The notes beneath the pieces were generated by a model. The model was not told the DNA's origin, searched no databases, and saw only the letters and a list, made by a program, of their open reading frames with translations. Below, in pieces: positions 24,864-35,075 of a stretch of DNA of 64,000 nucleotides. Numbering within the stretch: the stretch's first letter is position 1; every line of letters starts with the position of its first letter. Source of the DNA: Microbispora rosea subsp. aerata (lineage in GTDB: Bacteria > Actinomycetota > Actinomycetes > Streptosporangiales > Streptosporangiaceae); the NCBI RefSeq assembly GCF_014647835.1, contig NZ_BMPY01000008.1, forward strand, positions 177,096 through 241,095. Direction: 5' to 3'. The position numbers and the translations under genes were made by a program.

Positions 24864-26486
24864 TCAGGCGCCGGCGCCGGTGGTGGCGCGCATGTGGGCG
24901 AAGTACTCGTTCTGCGTGGGGAGCTCCTGGACGAGCTTCTCCGCCTTCACGCGGATGCGCTGGAACTCGGCCAGCGCCGCCCGCTCGTCGGCCAGGTCGA
25001 GCGCCGGGGAGTAGCGCGGCGTGATCGCCCCGGTGCCCAGCAGGATGCAGTTGTACGAGTACGGGGGAAGCCCGTGGTAGTGCGGGTAGATCGTCTCGGC
25101 GTCGGGCACCTTGTGCTTCCAGATCTCGATGCGCTCGGCCAGCGCGTCGGGGATCTTGCGGGTCTTGGTGTCCTTCCAGTACTGCGTGTCCGCACGCTTG
25201 GCGCCGACGTAGTGCAGGCAGAGGAACTCGCGGACGCCGTCCATGACGTGCGCCACCGAACGGTTGTACAGCTCCCGCTGCACCTCGTCGTCGCGGCCGG
25301 CGGGGAAGTACTTGACCATCTGCTCGATGGCGTGGTGGATGAAGAAGATGCCGGTCGACTCCAGCGGCTCGACGAAACCGCTCGCCAGGCCGACCGCCAC
25401 GCAGTTGTTCACCCAGGAACGGCGGCTGCGGCCGATGCGCATCTTGATGTGGTTGGCCGGGACGTCGGCCGCCTCGGGGCCGACGAACTCGCGTAGCGTG
25501 CGCTCCGCCTCGTCCGCGGAGATGTAGTCGCTGGAATAGACGTATCCGGTGCCGATGCGGCTGATCAGCGGGATCGTCCAGATCCAGCCCGCGTCCTGGG
25601 CCGTCGCCGTGGTGCACGGCCGCAGCGGCTCGCGGTCCATGTCCAGCGGCACCTGGAGGGCGACCGCGCTGTTGTTGGGCAGCGTGTCCTGGTAGGAGAT
25701 GAACGGCTCGCCGAGCGCCTTGTTCAGCAGCAGCCCGCGGAAACCGGTGCAGTCGACGAACAGGTCGCCCGAGATGTCGCCGTGCTCGGCGGTCCGCACG
25801 TGCGAGATGTAGCCGCGCTCGTCGAGGGCGACGTCCACGACGTTGTCGAGGATGTGCCGGACACCGCGCTGCGTGGCGTACCCGGTCAGGAACTTCGCCA
25901 GCAGGTGCGCCTCGAAGTGGTAGGCGTACGGGATCTGGGCGCCCTGATACTCGGCGATCGTCGACCGCGGCGTGGTCTCGTCCCGCTCCTGCTCGACGAA
26001 CCCCTGGTCGAGCAGCGTCCCGTCGAGATACCGGGGGGAGCGCAGGGCGTCGACCACCGACGCCATCACGAAGCAGTCCTTGTCGAACCGGCTCGTCGTC
26101 GGGTTGCGCAGCCACCAGTCGCTCAGCGGGAACCCGTCGACCGAACCCATCTTCTCGAACGGGTGGTAGAAGTAGTGGCCCGGCTCTCGCCAGTTCTCGA
26201 ACCGGACGGCAAGCTTGTACGTCGCGTTGCAGGCCGGCATCCAGTCCGACTCGGCCAGCCGGAGATATTCGAAGAAATGCCGGATGTCGCTGAACGTCGC
26301 CTCGCCGACACCGATCGTGCTGATGTGAGCCGACTCCACGACCGTCACATCGATGCGATCGGCGAAGGCGGCCATGAGATACGCCGCCGTCATCCAGCCG
26401 GCCGTGCCGCCACCGACGATGACGACCCGCTTCGTCTTTCCGGGATCACCCGCTTTATTGCCCGCGGCGCCGTTGACAGTCATCAC
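24864..26486 (-). CDS. FAD-dependent tryptophan halogenase 1 (Thal/SttH-like clade)
   Basis: About 540 aa; GTG 26486 or ATG 26483 after AAAGGAG. Flavin-dependent tryptophan halogenase hallmarks: GGGTAGW dinucleotide motif, catalytic Lys in ATYKLAVRFENW, the WIWTIPL (WxWxIP) motif that excludes monooxygenase chemistry, and the Glu of [30 protein letters not shown] and the end ILLGTGAI...SPALDLAD resemble Thal/SttH/KtzR, Trp 6-halogenases, more than RebH/PrnA (7) or PyrH (5). Regiochemistry is an inference from remembered sequences. It uses reduced FAD, probably from the reductase at 33666. It lies between TDO and formamidase, so chlorination of Trp probably precedes ring opening. Confidence 0.93.
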   Translation of the reverse strand: MMTVNGAAGNKAGDPGKTKRVVIVGGGTAGWMTAAYLMAAFADRIDVTVVESAHISTIGVGEATFSDIRHFFEYLRLAESDWMPACNATYKLAVRFENWREPGHYFYHPFEKMGSVDGFPLSDWWLRNPTTSRFDKDCFVMASVVDALRSPRYLDGTLLDQGFVEQERDETTPRSTIAEYQGAQIPYAYHFEAHLLAKFLTGYATQRGVRHILDNVVDVALDERGYISHVRTAEHGDISGDLFVDCTGFRGLLLNKALGEPFISYQDTLPNNSAVALQVPLDMDREPLRPCTTATAQDAGWIWTIPLISRIGTGYVYSSDYISADEAERTLREFVGPEAADVPANHIKMRIGRSRRSWVNNCVAVGLASGFVEPLESTGIFFIHHAIEQMVKYFPAGRDDEVQRELYNRSVAHVMDGVREFLCLHYVGAKRADTQYWKDTKTRKIPDALAERIEIWKHKVPDAETIYPHYHGLPPYSYNCILLGTGAITPRYSPALDLADERAALAEFQRIRVKAEKLVQELPTQNEYFAHMRATTGAGA

Positions 26487-26583
26487 TGCACTCTCCTTTG
26501 GACCGGTAATTCACCTGACGGAATTCGGGTAGCCCATGCCGGATCAGGCCGTTCGCACTGCGCTCCGTACGCTCGCCGGCTCC

Positions 26584-27309
26584 TCACTCGTGACCGCGCG
26601 GAAAGAGATCGGGAAACAACGTGGCCTCGGCGTGCCGCCACAGATACGAGGCGCCCGACGAACCGGCCGTGCCCTGCGCGGCGCCGAGGAACTGCTCCGC
26701 CAGCTCGGCGTGCCGCTCCCGCCACGAACGCACCGCTTTGTCGAAGCCCGCCAGCGCGTCCTGAATCCGCTCGACGGGCGGGGAGTCCCCCTCGGGCCCG
26801 TGCGCGCCGGCACGGACCCGGTCGCGATACTCCGCGAACACCGCGGCCAGGGACGGCTGTTCGAGGCGCGCGAGCATCCTGGCCCGCTCGCTCTCGGTCA
26901 GCCCCGGGATGTTGAGGTAGCGGGGGTCCCCGGCCCCGCACGCGAACTCTATTTCGCGGTACTGGGCGGACTGGAACCCGCTCGACGTCCCGAGCGTCGC
27001 CCGGATCGCGTCGAAGGACTCGGGAGTCAGCGTGGCGAGCACCTCGAAGTGCTCGGTGATCACCCGCATGATGTGGGGCAGCCGCTCAAGGTGCTCGGCG
27101 GCCTCGGTTCCATTCCCCTGGAGCAACGCCTCGCGCGCGGCGTCCAGATGACGCAGGACGACGGCGAACCAGATCTCACACGCCTGGTGTGTCGCGAAGA
27201 ACAGCGTCCGGTCCGCCGTGTCGCGCACGCACGCGATGGCGAGCAGCTCGTCCAGCCGGAGGATTTCCCCGTACGCCGGAAAGCGTTTGGTGTCTGCCGC
27301 ATCAATCAT
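26584..27309 (-). CDS. Tryptophan 2,3-dioxygenase
   Basis: 241 aa, slightly shorter than housekeeping TDOs. Family motifs are in place: YGEILRLDELL, the substrate-binding HQACEIWF region, SGFQSAQYREIEF, a proximal heme His in WRERHAELAEQ, and GTAGSSGASYLWRHAE near the C-terminus. It opens the indole of Trp to N-formylkynurenine, here perhaps on a chlorinated and/or beta-hydroxylated Trp as for the quinoxaline/quinaldate enzymes Ecm11 and TioF. It sits between the aryl ligase and halogenase 1. No kynureninase is present in the window, which argues against an anthranilate end product. Confidence 0.93.
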   Translation of the reverse strand: MIDAADTKRFPAYGEILRLDELLAIACVRDTADRTLFFATHQACEIWFAVVLRHLDAAREALLQGNGTEAAEHLERLPHIMRVITEHFEVLATLTPESFDAIRATLGTSSGFQSAQYREIEFACGAGDPRYLNIPGLTESERARMLARLEQPSLAAVFAEYRDRVRAGAHGPEGDSPPVERIQDALAGFDKAVRSWRERHAELAEQFLGAAQGTAGSSGASYLWRHAEATLFPDLFPRGHE

Positions 27310-27398
27310 CCCGTGAACTTCCCCCTCACATCCCTCACGCCGGACAATCGACAACGCCGAATCAGGACTGGCACCGCCAACGGCGGTTCGGCCGGGAA

Positions 27399-29024
27399 TC
27401 AGTGCTGGTACTGCGGCAGCTTGCCCTCGCGCAGCGACTTCTTGTCGATCTTGCCCACCGGGGTGCGGGGAAGGTCGGGGACGATGATGAGCTCGTCCGG
27501 CAGCTTGTACGACGCCAGGCCCCGGTCGCGGATGTGCTCCCTGATCGCGCGCAGCGTGAGCGGCGACGCGGCGGCGTCGGCGTCGGCGGTGAGGACGACG
27601 TACAGGCACAGACGCTCGTCGAGCTCGTCGTCGGGGATGCCGACCACCGCGGCGTCCCGGACCATCGGGTGGGTCAGCACGTGGCCCTCCACCTCCTCGG
27701 CGGAGACCTTCTCCCCCAGGTGGTGGATGATGTCCTTCAGCCGGCCCTCGATGACGATGTTGCCTTCCTTGGTCATCCGGGCCAGGTCGCCGGTGCGGTA
27801 GAAGCCGTCCGGGGTGAACGAGCGGCGGTTGTGGTCCGGCGCGGCGAAGTATCCCCGGATCGTGTACGGGCCGCGGGTGAGCAGCTCGCCCGTCTCGCCG
27901 AGGGGGACGTCGTTGCCGTCCTCGTCGACGATCCTGATCTCGTCGTCCGGGCAGATGGGCCTGCCCTCGGTGCTGTAGACGACCTCCGGCGGGTCGTCCA
28001 GCCGGGTGTGGGTGATCAGCCCCTCGCCGATGCCGTACACGTTGGCGATGCGGCACTTCAGGCCCTCGCTGACCCGGGCGACCGCCGAGGGCCCGAACTT
28101 CGAGCTGCCCACCTGGATGGTCACGCCGCTCATGTCGACCGGCATGGCCTGCGCCGCCTCCGCCCACAGCAGGGCCAGCGCCGGCACCAGCGTGGTGAGC
28201 GTGACGCCCTCCCGCTCGATCAGCGGGAACACGTGGTCGGGGCTGGGGTTGGCGGCCAGCACGGCCTTGCCGCCGACGAGCAGCGCGCCGAGCGCCCCGG
28301 GGCAGCCGAGCGCGGCGTTGTGCGGCACGGGGTTCGCGGCGAGATAGACGCCGCTGTCGTCGAAGGCGACCACGCGGGCGCACTCGAAGATGTTGTACGC
28401 GTAGTCGTCGTGGGTCCGGGGGATCAGCTTGGGCGTGCCGGTGGTGCCGCCGGACAGCAGCAGCAGCGCCACCTCGGACGCGTCGACCGGCGCCAGCTCT
28501 CGCAAATCGGATCGGGCCAGCTCGGACAGCGGCGTGAACTCCTCCGCCTCGCCCACGACGACGACGTGCCGCAGGTCCGGCGCGTCACGGCGGACCTCGC
28601 GGGCGAGCTGGCGGTAGTCGAAGCCCTGGAACCGGGCGGGGCCGACGTAGGCCACGGCGCCGGAGGAGCGCGCCAGGTGGAGGATCTCGTCACGGCGGTG
28701 ACCGGGCAGCGCCATCACCGGGATCGCACCGATGCTGAACAACGCGACGGTGGTGGAAAGGAACTCGATCACGTTGGGCAGGTGCAGCACCACCCGGTCG
28801 CGCGGGCGTATGCCGAGGTCGAGCAGGCCCGACGCGATCCGGCCGGCCTCGTCGGCCAGCTCCGCGTAACTGACCCGCCGTGTCGCGTCCACCGCGGCGG
28901 TCTTGCCGGGATTACGGCTGACGCTGTCGGCGAAGAGCTGCCCGAGAGATATACCTTTCCAGTAGCCGGCACGGCGATAGCGATCGGCGAGGTCGGGTGG
29001 CCACGGCACGAACCCGTCCAGCAT
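27399..29024 (-). CDS. Aryl-acid AMP ligase loading the NRPS starter (DhbE/YbtE-like)
   Basis: 541 aa, full length for stand-alone aryl adenylation enzymes. Motifs: LLLSGGTTGTPKLIPRTHDDYAYN, IGEGLITHTRLDDP, YRTGDL, GRLKDIIHHLGEKVSAEEVE and PRTPVGKIDKKSLRE. In the acid pocket, His235-Asn236 match the His-Asn that contacts the ortho-hydroxyl in DhbE. Residue 241 is Cys, as in salicylate ligases, where dihydroxybenzoate ligases have Ser. The predicted substrate is thus an ortho-hydroxy aryl acid; 3-hydroxyquinaldic acid would fit. It should load the N-terminal ArCP of the 19042-23607 protein. It is the first gene of the long minus-strand operon. Confidence 0.9.
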   Translation of the reverse strand: MLDGFVPWPPDLADRYRRAGYWKGISLGQLFADSVSRNPGKTAAVDATRRVSYAELADEAGRIASGLLDLGIRPRDRVVLHLPNVIEFLSTTVALFSIGAIPVMALPGHRRDEILHLARSSGAVAYVGPARFQGFDYRQLAREVRRDAPDLRHVVVVGEAEEFTPLSELARSDLRELAPVDASEVALLLLSGGTTGTPKLIPRTHDDYAYNIFECARVVAFDDSGVYLAANPVPHNAALGCPGALGALLVGGKAVLAANPSPDHVFPLIEREGVTLTTLVPALALLWAEAAQAMPVDMSGVTIQVGSSKFGPSAVARVSEGLKCRIANVYGIGEGLITHTRLDDPPEVVYSTEGRPICPDDEIRIVDEDGNDVPLGETGELLTRGPYTIRGYFAAPDHNRRSFTPDGFYRTGDLARMTKEGNIVIEGRLKDIIHHLGEKVSAEEVEGHVLTHPMVRDAAVVGIPDDELDERLCLYVVLTADADAAASPLTLRAIREHIRDRGLASYKLPDELIIVPDLPRTPVGKIDKKSLREGKLPQYQH

Positions 29025-29127
29025 GTGTCCTCCTTGGTTGCGACGCCATCAGATTCGGGCAAGAGCCCCGCAGCCGTACTGAACCCGACAGAGCTTTGAA
29101 AGTTTTGCGTGAGCAGGCCGAGTTTCG
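29025..29127. promoter_or_regulatory. Divergent promoter region of the starter operons
   Basis: A 103-base spacer between the leftward ligase operon and the rightward TE-SDR-aminotransferase operon, with a locally AT-rich stretch (GCTTTGAAAGTTTTGC). It must contain both start regions. No clear operator was recognised. Confidence 0.5.
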
Positions 29128-29907
29128 GTGACCCTCGGTGGCGTGAACCGAGTACGCACACGTGGCCGGAGTTGGATACGGGCCCTCAGCAACGTGGAGC
29201 GCCCGGCCGTTCGCTTGGTCTGCTTCCCATATTCCGGTGGCACGGCCGCGACCTATCGCGCCTGGTCATCGGTGATTCCCGAGGACATCGAGCTGCTCGC
29301 CGTGCAGTATCCGGGTCAGGCCGACCGGATCGCCGAGGCGCCCGCGAGCAGCATCCCCGAGATGGCGTCGGCCGTCGCCGAGGAGCTGTCGCGGCTCGAC
29401 CCGGTTCGCTGCGCCCTGTTCGGGCACAGCCTGGGCGCGCTGGTCGCCTACGAGACCGCCAAGGCGCTGCGGGATATCGGAAGGCCCGTGGACTTCCTGT
29501 TCGTGTCCGGCGCGCCGGCTCCGGGGCGGCCCCGCGGCGAGCTCAAGCACCGGCTCGGCGACGAGGAGCTGTGGTCCGAGCTGCGGGACCTCGGCGGGAT
29601 CTCGCCGGAGGTGGACGAGCCCGAGGTGCGGGATCTGCTGCTCCCGGTCCTCCGGTCGTACATCACGCTCACCGAGACCTACCGGCCGCAGCCGCACGCC
29701 GAACCGCTGGCCTGCCGGGTGCGCGGTTACTACAGCACCGAGGACCCGCTGGTGAACGGCGCGGAGTTCGGCGCGTGGGCCGCGGTGAGCAGCGGCGAGT
29801 TCAGCGTGCGGACCTGGCCGGGCGGGCATTTCGACTCGCTCGCGGACCCGGGCGAGCTGATCGCCGACGTGGTCTCGGCCCTCGCCGGAGACGAGGTGCC
29901 GCGATGA
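29128..29907 (+). CDS. Type II thioesterase, probably releasing the modified amino acid
   Basis: About 259 aa; the exact GTG start is uncertain (29128, 29143 or later). RifR-type TE: FPYSGGTAATYRAW, nucleophile GHSLGA, the VSGAPAPG loop, an aspartate in STEDPL, and catalytic His in WPGGHFDSL. It is only distantly similar to the TE at 7911 and opens a different operon, with the SDR and aminotransferase. In quinoxaline and related pathways a dedicated type II TE (Ecm2) frees beta-hydroxytryptophan from a PCP. With the A-PCP and P450 nearby, that is the likely role here. Editing of the NRPSs is the alternative. Confidence 0.85.
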   Translation: MTLGGVNRVRTRGRSWIRALSNVERPAVRLVCFPYSGGTAATYRAWSSVIPEDIELLAVQYPGQADRIAEAPASSIPEMASAVAEELSRLDPVRCALFGHSLGALVAYETAKALRDIGRPVDFLFVSGAPAPGRPRGELKHRLGDEELWSELRDLGGISPEVDEPEVRDLLLPVLRSYITLTETYRPQPHAEPLACRVRGYYSTEDPLVNGAEFGAWAAVSSGEFSVRTWPGGHFDSLADPGELIADVVSALAGDEVPR

Positions 29908-30650
29908 ACCTCACCGGGAAGTCCGTGGTGATCACCGGCGCGGCCACCGGCATCGGCCGCGGGATCACCGAATGCGTGCTGAAGTCGGGCGCCAGCGTGA
30001 CGATCGTCGGGCGCCGCGAGGCGCCGCTGCGGGACCTCGCGGATCGGTACGGATCGTCCGTCGCGGTCGCGGCCATGGACGTGTGCGCCCCCGGCGCCGC
30101 CGAGCGGATCGTCGCGACCGCGATCGAGAGCTTCGGCCGGCTGGACGCGGTGGTCAACAACGCCGGTCTCGCCCGGTTCGGCCGGCTCGAGTCGATCGAC
30201 CCCGCGCTGTTCGACGCGATGTTCGCGGTCAACGTCCGCGCGCCGGCCGAGCTGATCCGCTGCGCGCTGCCGCACCTGCGGGCGAACCGCGGCAGCGTGG
30301 TCAACATCTCGTCGGTCGGCGGGGCGCTGGCGATGCCGGGGCGTTCCTTCTACGGCGCGACCAAGGCGGCGCTCAACAGCCTCACCCGTTCGCTGGCCAG
30401 GGAGCTGGCGCCGGATGTGCGGGTGAACGCCATAATGCCCGGCCCGGTGGAGACGCCGATGTGGAACGAGACGGGCCTGGACGAGACGGGCATGGAGCGG
30501 CTGCGCGCCGATCTGCTCGCGTCGACTCCGATGGGCCGGTTCGGCGACGAGTCGGAGATCGGCCGGTGGGTGTGCGTGCTGCTCGATCCGGAGCTGTCGG
30601 CCTGGATCACCGGTGCGCTGATCCCCGTCGACGGCGGCCGTACGGCATGA
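29904..30650 (+). CDS. Short-chain dehydrogenase/reductase
   Basis: 248 aa. The ATG overlaps the TE stop (ATGA). Classical SDR: TGAATGIG cofactor motif, NNAG, catalytic Ser in NISSVGG and YGATK (YxxxK), and the PGPVETPMW substrate-loop start. It probably acts on a ketone or alcohol during starter-unit formation, for example reduction of the 4-oxo group of a 3-hydroxykynurenic intermediate on the way to 3-hydroxyquinaldate, or oxidation of the beta-hydroxyl. The direction and substrate are inferred from its neighbours only. Confidence 0.85.
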   Translation: MNLTGKSVVITGAATGIGRGITECVLKSGASVTIVGRREAPLRDLADRYGSSVAVAAMDVCAPGAAERIVATAIESFGRLDAVVNNAGLARFGRLESIDPALFDAMFAVNVRAPAELIRCALPHLRANRGSVVNISSVGGALAMPGRSFYGATKAALNSLTRSLARELAPDVRVNAIMPGPVETPMWNETGLDETGMERLRADLLASTPMGRFGDESEIGRWVCVLLDPELSAWITGALIPVDGGRTA

Positions 30651-30700
30651 CAGTCACGCGAGTCTGAGGAACGGTTTTAACGAAAGAGGGCGGTAAGAGC

Positions 30701-31951
30701 GTGAGCGCAGAAATGTTGTCCGTCGCCGGGAGCATTCCGTCGTCGTGTCTGCTGCGTATTTTCCACGCGGCGGAGGCGATCGAGAAAAAGGGCGTCGAGG
30801 TGGTGAAGCTGCACGTCGGCGACCCCTATTTCAACCCGGCCGACAACGTCTCCCAGGCGTTCATCGACGCCGTACGGCGCGGCGACACCAAGTACACCGG
30901 CGTGGAGGGCCTGCCCGCGCTGCGCGAGGCGCTGGTGGAGAAGCTCCGCGTGGACAACGGCGTGGACAGCGCGGTGTCCCGGCTGCTGATCTCACCGGGC
31001 TCGGCCCAGGGCCTGGCCTCCCTGTTGCAGTCCCTCGCCGAGCCCGGCGCCGAGATCCTGCTGCCGGAGCTGCACTGGCCGGTCCATCTGCAGCAGAGTT
31101 TGCTGGCGGGGTTCCGGCCGGTGCTGTATCCGCTCAAGGACGACTTCCGGCCCGACCCCGAGCTGATCGAGGCCGTCGCGACGCCGCGCACCCGGGTGCT
31201 GCTGATCAACTCGCCGGCCAACCCGACCGGTGTCGTCCTGACCGCCGACGAGATCACCGCCCTGCTCGAGCTGGCCCGCAGGCGGGGCTGGCAGGTCATC
31301 AGCGACGAGGCGTACGAGCACTTCTGCTACGAGAGCGAGCACATCTCGGTGGCCTCGTTCGAGCGCGACGTCCCGGTCGACGAGCGCATCGTCCACAGCG
31401 TCTTCACCTTCTCCAAGAGCTTCGCGATGACCGGTTACCGGCTGGGCTATGTGGCGCTGGCCAACGACCGGGCCGCCGGTGTGATGAAGGTCGCCCAGGA
31501 GGCCAACATCATCGGCACGTCGACGCCGGTGCAGCACGCGGGGGTCGCCGCGGTGCACAGCCGGTTGGAGGCGGCGGCGACCAACCGCAAGCTCGTGCAG
31601 CGCAACCGGGACGTGGCGCTGCCGCCGCTGGTGCAGGCCGGGCTGCTGCGCGAGCTGCCCGCCGGCGGGTGGTACGCGATGCTGGACGTGGGCCGCACCG
31701 GGCTCGACGCCGAGACGTTCGCGATGCGGCTGCTGGAACGCACGGGCGTCGCGGTCGTGGCGGGCAACGGGTTCGCCATGCGTCCGGTCGTCGACGACCG
31801 GGGCCGCATCGTCTCCCATGACTACGCGCCCTGGGCGCGTCATCTCATCCGCATCGCGTTCTGCGTGGATCCGGCCTGGCTCGAGACCGGGGTGCAACGG
31901 CTCCTGGAGTTCGTCGACGAATGCGCCGGCGGGGCCGGTTCCGCCGGGTGA
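30701..31951 (+). CDS. Class I/II PLP aminotransferase, candidate kynurenine aminotransferase
   Basis: 416 aa; GTG at 30701 after GAAAGAGGG. Fold type I aspartate-aminotransferase family: VGDPYF near the N-terminus, YTGVEGLPALREAL, NSPANPTG, SDEAYEHFCY, the PLP lysine in FTFSKSFAMTGYRLGY, and the C-terminal Arg of HLIRIAFCVDPAW. Kynurenine transaminases belong to this family; they yield a keto acid that closes on the aniline nitrogen to give kynurenic/quinaldic acids. TioG plays this part in thiocoraline. The presence of TDO and formamidase and the absence of kynureninase support that role. A general aromatic aminotransferase cannot be excluded. Confidence 0.87.
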   Translation: MSAEMLSVAGSIPSSCLLRIFHAAEAIEKKGVEVVKLHVGDPYFNPADNVSQAFIDAVRRGDTKYTGVEGLPALREALVEKLRVDNGVDSAVSRLLISPGSAQGLASLLQSLAEPGAEILLPELHWPVHLQQSLLAGFRPVLYPLKDDFRPDPELIEAVATPRTRVLLINSPANPTGVVLTADEITALLELARRRGWQVISDEAYEHFCYESEHISVASFERDVPVDERIVHSVFTFSKSFAMTGYRLGYVALANDRAAGVMKVAQEANIIGTSTPVQHAGVAAVHSRLEAAATNRKLVQRNRDVALPPLVQAGLLRELPAGGWYAMLDVGRTGLDAETFAMRLLERTGVAVVAGNGFAMRPVVDDRGRIVSHDYAPWARHLIRIAFCVDPAWLETGVQRLLEFVDECAGGAGSAG

Positions 31952-33634
<1,683 letters not shown>

Positions 33635-33665
33635 CCTGTGCGGCCCAGCGAGGAGGTAGCAGATC

Positions 33666-34229
33666 ATGCCGGATCCCGTAACCGCCACAGCTCCGCGCAC
33701 GCCGGTCGACCCGGCGCAGTTCCGTTCCCTCATGACGACCTATCCCGCCGGGGTCGCGATCGTGACCACGACGGCGCCGGACGGCGAGCCGTGGGGGATG
33801 ACCTGCTCGTCGATATGCAGCGTCTCACTGCGCCCGCCGACGCTGCTGGTGTGCTTACGCGACGGGAGCCCGACGCTGGCGGCGCTGCTCCAGCGGTCGG
33901 CGTTCGCCGTCAACCTCTTGCACAGTCGGGCCGAACCGGCGGCGAAACTGTTCGCCTCCGGCGAGCCGGACCGATTCCAGAAGATCACCTGGGTCCGGGA
34001 GGCGGAGCTCGGGATACCGCTCCTGGTCGAGGACGCCCACACGATCGCGCACTGCCAGGTCAGCGAGACGCGGCCCGTCGGCGACCACGTCGTGGTCTTC
34101 GGCGAGGTGGTCTGCGTGACCACGCCCGCGATCAAGCCGAATCCGCTGCTGTACGGCCTGCGCCGCTACTGGTCCCTGAAGGCCGACTCCGACGGCCGTG
34201 AGGCCGAGGGCGAGGGCACGCGGAACTAG
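33666..34229 (+). CDS. Flavin reductase (halogenase partner)
   Basis: 187 aa; ATG at 33666 after GAGGAGG. A flavin-reductase-like split-barrel domain: FRSLMTTYPAGVAIVTT, GMTCSSICSVSLRPPTLLVCL, FAVNLLH and ITHCQV-type FGEV strands. Enzymes of this family supply FADH2 by diffusion to flavin-dependent halogenases. Its place directly behind halogenase 2 makes it the likely electron source for both halogenases. A hairpin follows at 34277-34316. Confidence 0.9.
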   Translation: MPDPVTATAPRTPVDPAQFRSLMTTYPAGVAIVTTTAPDGEPWGMTCSSICSVSLRPPTLLVCLRDGSPTLAALLQRSAFAVNLLHSRAEPAAKLFASGEPDRFQKITWVREAELGIPLLVEDAHTIAHCQVSETRPVGDHVVVFGEVVCVTTPAIKPNPLLYGLRRYWSLKADSDGREAEGEGTRN

Positions 34230-34276
34230 GCGGCCCGGGACCGGGGCGCGCGCCTCGCCGTCCCGGTCGCGGCGTT

Positions 34277-34316
34277 GGGGGATGCCCCGGTGGCGGACGC
34301 CGCCGGGGCATCCCCC
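34277..34316 (+). terminator. Hairpin terminator after the flavin reductase
   Basis: GGGGGATGCCCCGG (34277-34290) and CCGGGGCATCCCCC (34303-34316) form a perfect 14-bp stem. It ends the TE-SDR-aminotransferase-halogenase-reductase operon. Confidence 0.75.
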
Positions 34317-34374
34317 TTGGCGCTCCCCGCACCCTTGACATCAGACGATCGCGAACGCCGATTGGAGCCGACGA

Positions 34375-34920
34375 ATGCGCAGTGACGTGTCGAACGCCGA
34401 GAACGGCCGGCGGGCGGAGGCGGCGCCCCCGGCCGGCCCGAAGCCGCGGATCCCCGACTGCCCGCTGGCGCGTACGGCCATGACCATCGGCCACTGGTGG
34501 ACCCTGGAGATCCTGCACGAGGTCTTCGACGGCTACACCCGCTTCGAGGAGATCCGCCGGAACCTGGAGACGCCCGCCGACGTGCTGCTGGACCGGATCG
34601 CCCAGCTCATCGCGAAGGGCCTGCTCGAAACCGAGTCCGGCGCCGCGGACCCGGAGGACAGGGTGTATCGGCTCACCGAGCTCGGCCGTTCCCTGCGCCC
34701 GCTCATCCTGGTGATGGCCGCGTGGGGAAACCACCGGCTGTCCCCGGAGGAGCGCAGTGTCATCCTGGTCGACAAGGAGACGGGCGTGGAGGTGGATCCG
34801 GTCGTGGTGGACCGGCGGACCGGCCGGCGGGTCGACACGGCCGGCTTCATGTTCGCCCGCGGCCCCAAGGCCAGCGAGATGGTCGTCGCCCGCTATCCGG
34901 AGGTTCCCGGAGGGCGGTGA
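34375..34920 (+). CDS. HxlR-family winged-helix regulator
   Basis: 181 aa; ATG at 34375 with TTGGAGCC upstream. Residues 25-110 follow the HxlR plan: CPLARTAMTIGHWWTLEILHEVFDGYTRFEEIRRNLETPADVLLDRIAQLIAKGLLE, then the wing VYRLTELGRSL. The tail of about 55 residues (VDKETGVEVDPVVVDRRTGRRVD) is typical of the longer actinobacterial HxlR proteins. It is separated from the halogenase operon by a terminator and probably acts as a local regulator of starter-unit or NRPS genes. The inducer is unknown. Confidence 0.85.
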   Translation: MRSDVSNAENGRRAEAAPPAGPKPRIPDCPLARTAMTIGHWWTLEILHEVFDGYTRFEEIRRNLETPADVLLDRIAQLIAKGLLETESGAADPEDRVYRLTELGRSLRPLILVMAAWGNHRLSPEERSVILVDKETGVEVDPVVVDRRTGRRVDTAGFMFARGPKASEMVVARYPEVPGGR

Positions 34921-34949
34921 CGCCCGCGTCCGCCGGCCCGTGACGGCGG

Positions 34950-34991
34950 GCCGGCCGGGGCGGGCCGGCTGGGGCGAGCCGGCTGGGGCGA
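34950..34991. repeat. Three tandem 14-bp repeats
   Basis: Unit GCCGGCTGGGGCGA, two exact copies after one variant copy. They lie between the HxlR gene and the P450 gene. The GCCGGC cores could form alternative hairpins. Confidence 0.6.
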
Positions 34992-35075
34992 GCCGGCGGA
35001 AAAGACGGGCGGAAAGGCGGAAAGAATCCGGCAAGGGTTGGCGGCGCGCGCGAATTCAGATGTCACGATCGAATA

